Shown here one piece after another: positions 45,735 to 59,400 of a stretch of 64,000 nt of DNA. A program made the translations under genes and the position numbers. Origin of the DNA: Lumbricus rubellus. Taxonomy: Eukaryota > Annelida > Clitellata > Crassiclitellata > Lumbricidae. The first letter of the stretch is position 1. Every line of letters begins with the position of its first letter. The notes under the pieces are model-generated. The model had not been told where the DNA came from, searched no databases, and worked only from the letters and a program-made list of their open reading frames with translations. The stretch is taken from contig OX243822.1 of the NCBI GenBank assembly GCA_945859605.1, positions 24,278,363-24,342,362 on the forward strand, given 5' to 3'.

Positions 45735-45903
45735 TTCAAGCTTTCAAAAAGTTTTGAGCATGTAACATTGACTCAGGCTTTCAAAAAGTTTTAAGTATGT
45801 AATGTCGACTCAGGCTTTCAAAAAGTTTTAAGTATGCAATGTCGACTTAGGCTTTCAAAAAGTTTTGAGCATGTAATGTTGACTCAGGCTTTCAAAATAT
45901 TTT
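45735..45903. repeat. 37-bp tandem repeat, about four copies
   Basis: The unit is AGGCTTTCAAAAAGTTTTAA plus GTATGTAATGTCGACTC. It begins 60 bp after the hAT copy B target duplication. Confidence 0.85.
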
Positions 45904-48860
45904 TAAATGCTGAGGTGCAAAACTTGAAAGACTACAGATGCAGTAAATAAATACTCTAGTTTCCCCTCAAATAGAAATAAAAGTACTAGTAATGATCGCC
46001 ATGACGATAAAGTTTTGCAAGCGATTCCAGTGTATCACTGTATCACTAGTTTTGTTTGTCATAATTGCACACTTGTTCTCTGAAAGATTGTTATTTTTGT
46101 CAAGATTTGGAAGAGCAAGTTAGTATTATTGTTATTATTATTTTTATTGGTATTTTCATTACTGTTATCATTAGTATTTTCATTATTATTTTCATTAGTG
46201 TTCGCAGTTCTTTGTCTCAACTGCCTGAAGTTCGACTGTATAGATATTTCACGAAGATGTCTATGAAATGCGAAATCTGTTTGGAGGCTTCTTAGACTGC
46301 ATTACAGTTGATGGTGGCTTTTACGTTACACTAGCTTTACATTGAGTGTTGACGATGTGATTACGTTCGTAGTTGTTTCTCTTTCTTTGTTCTCGTGTGT
46401 GTGTTCAATTGTTTCACGTTTGCGTAGAACAATGTCTGTCTTGTAGTCTGCGTGTGTGTGAATAATGTATTTAATTCGTCGGTGGAGATTCTACTCGTTA
46501 AGTTATTTCGTTGCTGTTGTTGTTGTCGTGTTTTCTGATCTAAATCTGTTTGATGTGCAACGTATACTAAATAAAAATCTATATGAGAAGAAGAATTGAT
46601 CTATTATGGGTTTTTATTTTTAATATTACATGTCTTGATGTAATTAGTTAATGAATTTATGTAATGCCTTCTACAGAAGTGTAAAGGCTGAATGACTGAT
46701 TATACGGGCAATGACGACAATGCTCGTATTGGCTAGTTATTTGAAGACAGCAAAAGTCAAGAAATAGCCAGAAAAGACATGACAGCGGCGACACAGAAAA
46801 GACAATTAATTGAAAAATAACTGTTCATTTATTACACTTGTCGAGTGAGGGATGTTAATCCCACTCCAACACTGTTCATCTATTTCCAGCAAATCGAGAT
46901 CTCTTATAGTCTCGTATATTATATGAAGAGTTTTTCCGCCTCGTTGTCGATCAGTTGAGGTTGTCTTTCTCTTGAGGCTGCAGTGTTTCAATGACTGGCC
47001 ACTGCGATGATCTGGCTCCTCCATCGTCCACCCCGTTTTTTAAATTAATCCACTCCTTCATTCCCCCCCCCCCCTTCTCATCCCTCTGCTCAACAATGCA
47101 CAACACACAAATAAAATAATAAATTTAAAATTAATCATATCGGGCTTGCGGGATAATTGGCTAATCTGCACCAGGGGCCCCCTGCCTTTGCGAGGAGCTT
47201 ACGGGATTTTACGCCACGCCAGAGGCCCGGCAGGTACTATTACAAATAAACTACAAACACACAATAACAACAAAAACAACACAGAGCCACACAACCGTCA
47301 CTCATCGCATTCCCCTCATGCCGTTGATCTCAGGTAGCAATGCAGCGCCTTCTGAAGCAACAGAAATCCATGAAGATAATTATTCATTCATTCATTATAG
47401 AGCTACGTTACTTTGTAGGCCTACTTCTTCTGTTATAAAAAAATTGTTAGCTGTCGCATATTAGCAGTATGCTAGCATGCAATAGGCTACATAAACTGCC
47501 AAAAAGATCGTTTGTCTCCTCCAAAAACCTCAACTCCGTCCCTTAGAAGAACCATAGGCCTATAGGCCTAGGCCTATATAGATAGTAAGCTTATAGATTA
47601 AACGTTGTAGGCCTAGGTTAAGTCTATGTGAAGGATTGGTGATTGGTAGTTAATTAATTGGGAGTTGGGAGAAGTGTTTGGAACGTTTTATTTGCGAAGA
47701 GTCGACATGCAGTCTAGGCCTAATATGTAGGCCTAGACAAGAAAATGACAGTAGGGCCTGATCATTGTTGATGTCGCTTCGGCGCAAGCGGTCTTGTAAT
47801 GAAGTAGGCTTATATTTTATGCGGCCTTTGCTAGACAGCGAAGGTGCAAAATAGGCTAGCTATGTGATAAGGGCCGCTTGTCCGAAATATTATTTCGATG
47901 TTATAGCTAGGCCCAGAGTGTATAAAAGGAATAATACACTCAATGCCTTAATACACTTTGGGCCAGGCCTAGTCCCAAAGGCAGAATAGGAATTAGACGC
48001 GAGAGAATTGAGATCTGTTGATAAGCATATAATAAATAAAAACAATAGGCTGTCAGATTGAATGAATTGTAGGAATGATTTCTATTGTTCGCACTTCGCA
48101 ACAAAGGTTAAGCTGCTCATTTTACGATCGGAATGTTCATTAATTATATATATGCGCTACATAAATTTATTTATATTGCTCGAAGTCCTCAAACACTGTG
48201 CGATCATTAGGGAATCAGCGTAGGGTCGCATATGGAGAAAAACGAATCGTTTTTGTTTGCTAGGCAATATTTGTAGAAATTTATTCTCAGATTTACTTCT
48301 TCTACATTGCGTATCAGTTTAGATTGGTCGTTAAAACCATTTGCTATTGTATAATTTCTGACCAACTTGAGATCTGGTTCAATCGCCTTCTGCCACGTAC
48401 GCCATCAAGTGTGGGGTAATTTGATCTTCCATTATCGCTCACTCTACCGGGAAGGTTTTAACAAGTTTAAATAGTCGCTTTGTATGTGGATAATCGGTGT
48501 TAACAAAAATTCTACGACGTCTTGAAGCTGGTAAGCGTAATTCACTCCATTAAGCCCGTTTTGTGTGCTGGCGTATGGGTTAATCCCGCCCTCCCTCACC
48601 GTATTCTGGCTCAAAAGTTCAGAGTTCGAATTGTTGTGAGACCTGCAAGCTGTGCGATCCGCCAAGGAGTTGGCCAACGGTTCACGGCGAAACTTGATTG
48701 TTTACTTGCTACCGAGCCATTCTAGAAAGTAACCAACTTGATCAAGCTGCGAGTTTGAGGTGCGCATGTTGCAAGCGACAGACATTATTGGGACTGCTGT
48801 ATGCTGCACCTTTTCCCTTATCACTTCATGTTTCGCTTTCTTCAGATCATATAACATCTG
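45904..48860. other. Intergenic, no gene recognised
   Basis: AT-rich DNA with a TTATTA run (46120-46200), a C run at 47065 and dense TAGGCCTA palindromes (47410-47760). ORFs here are short and resemble nothing known. 38390-43857 is otherwise similar apart from the elements listed. Confidence 0.5.
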
Positions 48861-49468
48861 GGTAAAGGTGTATTTTAGCGTATTATATTATTTCGAAATC
48901 GATAGGGTGTATTTTAGCGTATTTTATTATTTAGCGTATGTATTTACATATTTCGTTGATGAATCGTTATAACTGTTCATATTTCTTTTGAAAAGTATAT
49001 TGAAAGCTGGATTGGTGAAAACTTCTTTGTGAAATAGAAGCTGAATTGATGAGAAGACACTTGAGAAATGGAAGGTGGATTAAGGTATCTAATGGCTGAC
49101 ATAGCAGCTGGATGGACAAAAATAACGCTCGAGAAATGGAAACGGAACTGATGAAACGATTGCTTGAGAAATAGAAGTTGGATTGATGAAAATTATTTCC
49201 CTTAAATAGAAGTGGGTTGCTGAAGAGATGCTTAATGAAATGAGAGCTTGGCTGATGACAAATAATTGTTATTTAAATAGAATCAGGAATGATGAAAAAA
49301 ATTGTTGCTACAACAGAAGCTGGATTGCCGACAGTGATACATGCCAAGGTAGAAGTCGGATTGATGAAAATACCTGCGGAAGTTCGAAAACGCACACAGA
49401 CGATAAAATACGCTATTTATTTTTACCTAAGCTGGAAATAATAAAATACGCTAAAATACACCTTTACC
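48861..49468. mobile_element. MITE with GGTAAAGGTGTATTTTAGCG ends and internal tandem repeats
   Basis: Inverted ends GGTAAAGGTGTATTTTAGCG (about 33 bp matched) are flanked by the exact 8-bp duplication AACATCTG (48853-48860 and 49469-49476). The interior is a degenerate array of units like GAAATAGAAGCTGGATTGAT. An 8-bp duplication with GG ends would fit Merlin or hAT; no transposase is present to decide. Confidence 0.88.
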
Positions 49469-50304
49469 AACATCTGTTCATATTATGTGCCTCGACCATT
49501 TATTGACAATACGAGATTGACTTATTCAATTGACTGCAGAAAGTTGACTTTGACTTGTATGCATTTAGTTTTCATGCGATATATAACTACATTAAACTTT
49601 CTTGTAAGATCGAATATGTCTTCTGCTTTTATAAATTGACAATCTTGTCTGACTGATCTGCTTCTCATACATCGTTAAATATGTCTGCAAATAGTAGATG
49701 ATGATGTTGCCAGGTTACTCGCAGGTCTACTTTAAGTCATTGTTGCAATTGTAATCAGTGATTATTTTTATGTTGTGCCTCTTCAAGAGATGCACGATCT
49801 GAATTTGTTGCAGTAGTCGCCTGATTATTGTGAGAGATGTTAGAGTTTTTTTATCAATCAATTTTTGAATGAGACACGTGTACATTGAAATTGGTTTAGA
49901 ACTGTGAAAGGCCACATTTATGGTTTGACTGTCAGCCACTGTGACTGATTTATTATCGGACAATTAATGACTGCATTTTTTTCTGCTGTTATAATGTCAT
50001 TTTCTGAGTTTAAATCCTGACAAATCTAGAAGTTGGGAACATTGACACAATTTGACAGGAACTTTTCTGCTTTGACATTGAATTTTAATATTTATGCAGC
50101 TCTTTTAAAGGATTTTAGGATTCAAATGCGTCATAATGTGAGACAGCTTTTATAGTAGTGTTTATGTTACCACTGCTAATGTGGACAGATTTCCTAAAGT
50201 AGGGCTATTTAGGTCTTTGATTGCACTTATAAAATTCACAATTGATTATGCTTTGATTAACATATATAAATGTGAGAAATTTATAATATGTTTCAATTTA
50301 GGCA

Positions 50305-50429
50305 ATGAATGAGTTCAACGTCCTGGTGGTTTTTTGTCTTCTCGTTGGTGGTGTTGAGTCGAAATCGAAGTTTGTGACAGTGAACCTTGATGCCAAATGG
50401 AATTCGACTCCAATTATGCTCGAGGCCAG
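50305..50429 (+). CDS. UGGT: UGGT exon 1 (signal peptide)
   Basis: Encodes MNEFNVLVVFCLLVGGVESK, then KFVTVNLDAKWNSTPIMLEA. The donor is GCCAG|gtgggt. A tag acceptor lies just before (50301), so a noncoding 5' exon may precede it. The signal peptide is short with a hydrophobic core VLVVFCLLVGG. Confidence 0.85.
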
Positions 50430-53400
50430 GTGGGTTAAAGTGGCGTCAAATTTCTTTATTTCTAATTAATGTAAACGTTAAGGTGAGGCGTAATGTGATG
50501 TGTTGTTGTGTAATGAACAGTAGTGTAGTCCTAAAAAAATGAAGTGGGGGAACGCTCTTTATAATAATATTATTATTAGTACTTAGTATTATTATTAATA
50601 TTCCATTATCCCTGGAAAAAGGTGGGGGAACGGCGTTCCCCCTCCACTACACCACTGGTAATGAACTGTTTTGCCTCATCAGTCTCTCATTCTTGATTCA
50701 AGGCATTTATTGTCATCCAGAGTTTTTGTGCTGAGATCGTCTATGAATGGACGCAATATAAATCTATGGATACAATATCAGATAAGATCATGGTGACTAG
50801 CTGAAACAATACACAATAAGTCCAGGACTTCATACAAATTACTCGAGACATAAGTTGATTGTCTTTGGGGCATAAGTCATTGCGACGGCCGTAGTGTTTT
50901 AAACCGATTGAAGCCTCAACAGATTGTCGAATGCTGCATGTCAGAATGAATCTCTGATGTTTATGATGTTGTTAATGATGTTTATGACGTTGTTTATGAT
51001 GTTGTTAATGATGTTTATGACGTTGTTTATGATGTTGTTAATGATTGCCGAATGTTCCGGTGTACATTATTTTTTTTCGCTCGCTATGACTGTTAACTTA
51101 ACATCATTTCGGCCAGTTAGTGCAGAGAGCGCCTCTGAGTAGATATCTTGAAGAGGCGCTATATAAATTCTCAGAATGAATGAATGAATGAATATTGAAT
51201 ATGTTCTGCTTCTGCATTTCTTTAAGCGAGTACTTGGCAAAGGAAAGCAGCGATCTTTTCTGGAGCTTCGTTGATCCAATATCACGAATGGAAATCCAAT
51301 CCCTCGACTGTGAGTCAGACGTTCAACTCTCTTTCTCTGCTTTTGTCTTGGTTTCAGTTTTAAGTTTGAGTGTTTTGCATTTAATAAATGAATTAATGAA
51401 TAAGTATTTTTTCAGAAGCAGATCTAACTCTTTTGCCTCTGCAAAGATCTGTGTGTGTGGTGCACATTTGTTGGATCAGAGGAAAGAGGTTATTTTATGG
51501 TTATGCTAAGAGGAATAATGTTTGTGCTGTGTGTGTGTGTGTGTGTTTGTGTGTGTCTAGGGAATATGCACAATTAAAAAATAAAGCAATATCATGAATA
51601 ATAATAATATCTTGAACTCTATTGGTTAATTATTAGACTCTTGGGAGTCAACCCCCATGTTCACTTCTATGTTTATCTATTGCCTAGAAGATGACACATC
51701 TGCATATTTGAACAAGAACACATCTTATCTCCCTACCTTCCTCAGGAAGTCCTGAGTTCATTAAAATTTCTTTCCTTCGTCATCCTCGTTTACAACTATT
51801 TGCTTGGTCTCTCTAAACCAGGGGTGTCAAACCTTTTTTAGTGGCGGGCCAGTGTGAACATTTTCTAGCAAGTGGCGGGCCAGGGTGTCGAAGCTCCTGA
51901 GCAAAATTGGGTAGTGAACTGAGAGGGAACTCCGGGCTTGGTCACAATGGTCAGCCAATTCCCAGAAAGTCCAAATATTGCGAAAAGATCTTGATTCAAT
52001 GTCCACTTTTCGCTTATTATTAAATTTTGACAACATTTTAAACATTTTTTTAATCTTTAGGGAAGGCTCTGCGGGCCAGAAAAAAAATCGTCGGCGTGCC
52101 AGAAATGGCCCGCGGGCCAGCTCTTTGACACCCCTGCTCTAAACGTTCGACTCATTTGTGAATATGGGTCGATATGGCATTCTGTCTTGGGTCTGTTCTC
52201 AAACAGTTGTGAGTTTGAGTCACATTTGAATGGACTTGAGGGGACAATGCTAGACAATAAAACAATGAGATTTAGATGATGATTTGATTGTTAACTGAAC
52301 GCAAAATGAATGCAATAATTTTGACGAAATGATTGAATGATTGATTGATTGTTAACTGAACGCAGAATCATTGCAACAATTGATTAAGAGATTGATTGAA
52401 TGATTGATTGATTGTAGATAACGACCGATCGCAATATGATCTCATCATGGAGGTCGCAGGATCTCTCTTATCGCCATTCCAGCTCAACTTACTCAAGTTC
52501 GCGCTATCGCTTCGCATGTACTCGCCAACTGTCGAAATGTACAACCAGGTGCGACATAATGAGCACAGAAAGCGAAATTTTATCTGAAATGAGAAATCAA
52601 TTTTGGATGTTGAGATGATTTAAAATGAAGAAATAGCGCTGGAAATAAGCTGAGCTGTGTTTGTCTTTAAGTAAATGCATGAAAAATCATGAACTATGTG
52701 AATAATTGAAAAGAAGATATTGTAGTGTGTACATAAATTTAGAAAGTGCCTCTCTCAGTGCACAGGTAATTAATGAATTATGAGATTAAGTATGGAAACA
52801 TATTTGCAATTAACTGATTGTCTTGGCGGTTGATCTTGGATCTTGTCTTTTGACTGTACATAGCATTGATTCCTGATTACATTTAATTACATTACTTGAT
52901 GTTATTTCAGATTGCCCTTGACAGAAGGCCGCCAGATCACTGTGTGGCATTTGTCGAAATCAACAACCTCGTTACGTGCGAAATATTCGCCATCAAAACA
53001 TTCATTGACCTCGCTCGAAACCTGTTAGTTGACTTTTTTGTCAAAAATCTCCTTCGTAACAGAAGCGCTCCTCTTTCTACCACTCCACTGGCTACTCATC
53101 CTCTCCTTCTCATGCAGAGCAGCTCTCAACTTCATGTGATCCTCTTTTCATATTCCTCATCCTCCATCTACTCATTGCACTTCTGATCCTCACCTTCCTC
53201 TAATACACTTAAATTTCTAAAACTCTTCCTTCTCTAAAACAGAAAGGAATTAAATTCTGGAAAGTCTAAATACTTAAACTGTTCCACTTGTTTCTTGTGG
53301 TACTCATTCTTCTCCAGAGATATGGCATCTGAAAATGATGATGTCACATGTTTTATGAAGCGTTTTGTGTCTTTCAGATCGAAACCTCTCGTCATCAAGA

Positions 53401-56400
53401 ACGACCATTACTACAAGAACATCAAAGACCGCAATGTCGTCGTCATTCTCTACGCACAGCTCGCAACTCCACAGTTCAGCGAATGGCACAAGAAACTATC
53501 GAGCCTCGTTGATGATGGTTCCATCTCTTACATCCTACGGCACTTTGTCAAGGTCAGTACATCTGGATAAGAGGCTGGTCAGTCTTTCAACGTCCTTTGT
53601 TCATTTCGAAATCACGCACATCAACTGAAATTCATCATGACAACTGAAATCCGTCGTGACTTATGGTCTCTTTTCTTATCTTCGAACAGACTTCTGCTGC
53701 ACATACACTACTACTACTACTATTTCTTTTTACTTTGCACAAACTCATCACGAATGCGACAAAGGTTACAACGTACAAAAGGTGTGATTTAGAATCACGA
53801 TAATAAACAATAGTCCTCAATAGACTCAGAGGCTAAAGAATAGCGTTTGCTTAATAAAAAATTAATAAATAATCGAGTAATCTTTTGTCCTCTTTTACTT
53901 TTTATTTATCCTAATCTGGACAAATCCTGAATTTTGTAATTGACGATTACATGATGTTGCATTCAGAAACTGTTCAGCAGTTTTTTTCAAACTGTGTTAG
54001 TTGTGTTAGTCATGCTTGCAGCACCTTCTATTGTCAATCATCGGACAATGCATCTGTGCTTGTTTGCTTTACTTAATGATGGACTGCAAGCATTTATTGC
54101 TAAATGGATTTGTGTAGAATCCAGTTGATAAGAAGGTCCGACTGTCTGGCTATGGAGTTGAGCTGGCCATCAAGAGCACAGAATACAAAGCTAAGGATGA
54201 CACTAAAATCAACGGTCAGTGCAAGTCTCTATTATTTTGTTTGCATACTTTTACACACTTTTAACTAATTTTGCTTAATTTAAAATAACAATTTTGCAAA
54301 GTTGACACAGTTTTGCATGACATTTTATTGTTCTTGCTTGTTTTTTTATTGGTTACTCTAGTCATTCATTTTCAAACTTACATATCCATAATTATAGAAG
54401 AAACTGTTTGGGAGGCTGTTGTGTTAAGTTATGTTTGAATCTACTGCGCAGCAACCTTGGACAAGTTGCTCACCCAGAATTGTCTGTGAGGAAGGCAATG
54501 GGAAACCACCTCACTCATCTTATCCCAGGGACACAATAGCCAATGGACCGCCTTCAAGCTCAGAACTCATCATCATCATCATCAGAAACTGTCTGCATAA
54601 TTTTACATGTTAATGATTTTAGATATTTGCATTTACATATTCATATTTACATATTCATATTTACATATTCATATTTACATATTCATATGTGTAACTATTA
54701 CTAAATAGCTGGTTATTTATATAGCATGTTTTGTGAAGCTTTTCTAGTGTAAACTGATGCTACATGTTATTGTTGTGTTGTTTCTGTGGATCAGGGGACA
54801 GAGGCAATGCCGATGAAAAGGACGAGAAGGTTGAGGATGAAGTACAGGGATTCATCTTCTCTAAACTCAAGTAGGCTTTACAGTTGACATCAAATCCTTT
54901 AAAAAATATGATAGGTAGAGTAATGTAGTGCTTTCCGATAAAGTATCCAAAATGTAAACTACTATAGCTTAAAGTAGGGCTTTGTAGTAAAGCATAACAT
55001 TACATGTAATTTAAAATGAGACCAAATAAATAGAGTAGGAGCTTAAAAACTAGGCTACTGACCCTGACCTACTGACAATTGTTTCCTGAACCATGGAGCC
55101 TTGCTTGAAGACAGTGTGCGATGTTCATGACTGACAACGACTAGATCGGGTTCTGCGCTCTGCTGCCCGCCTCATCGGACGAATTCCTAAATTTTCGTCT
55201 GTCTCTGCTTACATGCGTGATGTGCTGCATTGGTTGCCAATAGCCCAACGCATCCATTACTGAATTGCTGCCCTTGTTTCTTGCTGTATTCTTGGTTGTG
55301 CTCCATCTTATCTGCGTGTCCTCTGTCGCCCAGTCTCTGACATTGAAGCGCGTCGGGCCCTTCGCTCCGCTGCGAAGGGACAACTGCTTGTTCCACGGGC
55401 TCGCTTAGCTACCAGACAGCGCCGAGCCTTCTCGGTTGTGGGGCCGTCAATCTGGAATGACCTCCCCCCAAACCTCCATCTCCTCCACCTGACCAGTCAA
55501 TCTTTATTTCTCAAGTCCCTTAAATCTTTTTTCTTTAGTCGTGGCTGGGCTGGGAGCGCCTCTGAGTAGTTTCTTGAAGAGGCGCTATATAAATTCTAAT
55601 AATGAATGAATGACGATCAAAGTGATGGATGACATGGTAGCAGTGTGAATTTGAAAGAAATGTCGGCTCAAGTCTCTTGCGATGCTTTGCTTTCTTATCC
55701 TTGTCATTAGAAATTTGTTCACTGCCAGCTGTACAGTGGAATGTGCATCTTCCATACATTTCATTAGGAATTTCATTGTTATTGGCTTTTTATATAGCAC
55801 ACCTTTGAGGTAACCTACTCAGAAGCGCTCCCAGTTCAACAGCGACTATATAAGGCAGTTTTTAAGCGAGAAGGAAACATAGTGGTGTGACCTCTAGGCA
55901 TAAGGTGAAGGGCAACAGGGAGCCCATTTCTGGTTCTAGGACCAGCCACATGTGTGTGTACATGCGTCTGAAATTTGTTAGCGTCTTTCAAGGATGTTGT
56001 AGCCACGATCTCTAACAGATCGAAAATAGTGAGTTGAACACGACTGTTGAACAAGTTTAGAAGTTTGCGTGATTGATTGGTTTGATTGTGATTGATTGGT
56101 TTGATTGAAGATGATTGGCCAACGCATTTGTTTGTTTTACGAAGGGATCTTCATCCGGATCTGAAGGACAGTCTGACGGAGTTCCGACAACATCTCGTCG
56201 ACAGCACGAGCGACATGGCACCGCTCAAAGTCTGGCAGTTGCAGGGTACTATGGACTCTATTGTCTCCAGTTCATCTATTGTCTCCAGTTCATCTATTGT
56301 CTCCAGTTCATCTATTGTCTCCAGTTCATCTATTGTCTCCAGTTCATCTATTGTCTCCAGTTCATCTATTGTCTCCAGTTCATCTATTGTCTCCAGTTCA

Positions 56401-59400
56401 TCTATTGTCTCCAGTTCATCTATTGTCTTCAGTTCATCTATTGTCTTCAGTTCATCTATTGTCTTCAGTTCATCTATTGTCTCCAGTTCATCTATTGTCT
56501 CCAGTTCATCTATTATCTTCAGTTCATCTATTGTCTTCAGTTCATCTATTGTCTTCAGTTCATCTATTGTCTTCAGTTCATCTATTGTCTCCAGTTCATC
56601 TATTGTCTTCAGTTCATCTATTGTCTTCAGTTCATCTATTGTCTTCAGTTCATCTATTGTCTCCAGTTCATCTATTGTCTCCAGTTCATCTATTGTCTTC
56701 AGTTCATCTATTGTCTTCAGTTCATCTATTGTCTTCAGTTCATCTATTGTCTCCAGTTCATCTATTGTCTCCAGTTCATCTATTATCTTCAGTTCATCTA
56801 TTGTCTTCAGTTCATCTATTGTCTTCAGTTCATCTATTGTCTTCAGTTCATCTATTGTCTCCAGTTCATCTATTGTCTTCAGTTCATCTATTGTCTCCAG
56901 TTCATCTATTGTCTCCAGTTCATCTATTGTCTCCAGTTCATCTATTGTCTTCAGTTCATCTATTGTCTTCAGTTCATCTATTGTCTCCAGTTCATCTATT
57001 GTCTCCAGTTCATCTATTGTCTCCAGTTCATCTATTGTCTCGTATATAACTTCAGCTTCTTGTTTATTATTTTCTTTATTTTGTGTTCGTTGCAGCCATT
57101 GTTAACAAGTATTTATGTAGCTCTAGTTTGTTTAAGCTCACTGGCACTGAGATGTAGTATATTATGGTTTTTGTCTGACTGGAATTGTAGTTCAGTTAAA
57201 TATCTCTTATTGTCTTCTTGCATAGTGACCTTAGCTCACAGTTAGTGTCTGTTCTAGCTGCCTGATCTAGCTTTACGTGAACTATCAATTTGCTTTGCTA
57301 TTACTTTACCCTACCTTGTCTAGATTTGACTTTAAGATACTTTATGCTATTGTATGTTTAATTCTTACACTGATCAGTCTTTTGTCTTGATTTTAAAAAT
57401 CTTTTTTGTGTGTGTGTGGCAGACCTGAGTTTCCAGGCAGCTGAGAAGATCATGTCTGCAGAAGAAGGAAGCTCCCTGACCTTGCTCAAGGACATCAGCC
57501 AAAACTTCCCAAGCAGAGCTCGGTAAAAGCCAACACTCTACTGTATTACCCTATTGCGTCAGTGCTTGTCAAAAGTGCTAACATGATTGCTAATAATGTT
57601 CTGTGTCAGTGATTTTTAAGGTTGAATGCTAACTCTTCTGATACTGGCATGTCAGTGTTTTATTGATCAGAGCTTTTTGAAAGGACTACTTCTGCTACTA
57701 TCATACCATGTCAGTGCTTGTTAATGATGCTAACTCTGCTACTAATTACAGTGCTTTCCAACCGTTAAAATGGATCTGATGATCAGTTTTAATGCGCTGG
57801 AGTATAATTGATGAAGACGGTCATTTGCTTTATTCGAAACGAACTTTGTCATAAAAGTTTAACTGCTTCTTCTTGTCTTCTTTGTCTGCAATATCACATC
57901 TTTGTTTGCTATACTATGAATATATTTATGGGGAATTATGCTGGTATATATTTTGCATTTTTATGCCTCCACTACTTTCTCATAGTATTATTCATTCATT
58001 CATATTATTATTTATCATCTTTTGTAATTATGGTATATTTATGCAATTAGAGGTCTACATTATTGCATGTTTTTGTGCCAGTTTTATGTCTTTTGCTTAC
58101 TGTACTATGGTACTTGTTTACAGTACTACTACTTCTTCGTGGTACCTCTACTTGTTTACCGTACTTGCAGTACTCCTACTTGACTGCTATGGCAATTAAT
58201 AGACTCTATGAAATGACAACATTTGCAATCATTGTAAGAGGTTTACAGTACTCTTACTTCTTAACAGTACGCTTTACTTCTTTACCATAACTCTTACTTA
58301 TTTACAATTCTCTTAGTTATTTACTGTACTCTTAACATCTTTACAGTACTGTTGCATATTATTTTGCACAGGTCATTGGTGAAGACAACTGTTTCTGAAC
58401 AGCTTAGGAAGGAAATTCTCCTCAATCAGAAGGTTTTCCTAGTTTCTGTCGATTTCTCTCTTGCATGACATTGCATTCTTGATTGATTCGTTGATTGTTT
58501 GGCACCTTTATCAATCTGGCTATTGTTAAATTTCACTAATTTAATGTGGAAACACTGTTTATGCTTTCATTGTAATGCTGAATGATTCAAGTATTGGTCG
58601 CTTCTGAGCAGATTGCTAATATTGTTGAAGTCAATGATTCTACTCAATTATACTAAATCGTGATTATCATAATCATAATATCCTTGATCTTAGGATATAT
58701 TGCCAATCCATAGCATGTTACCAGCCATCAGCAAAAGGCAATCAGTGATTACCAGTACTAGACATGATCAGAGAAAACCTATTTGCAATTTGTTTCTGGC
58801 ACCAACTTGCCTTGGATATAATTGTGGTGAATGAGACAGAAATCTCAAGACATCTTTTGATTAAGAAATTTCTAATTGTCTTTTAAGAGGCTATTGCTGC
58901 CATGTCCCATGATAGCTGATTAGCTAGAATGTGCAGACCCTGTAAAGCAGAGAGTAAGAGTTAAGCGCCTTCCTGAGACCGTCTCTGTATATGGACCGTG
59001 AGCAAGTTCTTTGCTCACAACTGCTAAAGCACCATCCACTGAAGCTTTGATCATTGGATATTAATGTTTGATAAATGAGCTCTTCTCAGTGAATAGTCTT
59101 GAAGGAGTGCTATATAAATGCCTGTAATAAATAAATAAATGTGTAATTACAATGTTAATCTATATATATAAAAATGTAACCGCGTTTGGCTCCTTGCAAG
59201 TGTTCTCCGAACTTTCTGCGCCGATTCCTTTCAGAACTTCACCAAAACCTTTAGTTCCAACACGGCCGGGTTTTCAGAATGATTTTTCGCAAAAAGCGCA
59301 ATCTTTTCAACAAAAAACAACTTTGAAAATTCCACCGTTTTCAACACATAGCCTACGCCCGTCAATAAGCCTTGCATACCAATTCGGGCATGTTTGTTCC

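Noticed and set aside
56261..57049. Three long overlapping ORFs in the 18-bp array taken as repeat proteins
   Set aside because: Openness in all three frames follows from the unit sequence. Flanking UGGT exons splice around the array in consistent phase.
58070..58340. ORFs rich in Tyr/Leu with TACAGTACT words
   Set aside because: A degenerate short repeat (TTTACAGTACTCTTACTTC type) in a UGGT intron accounts for them.
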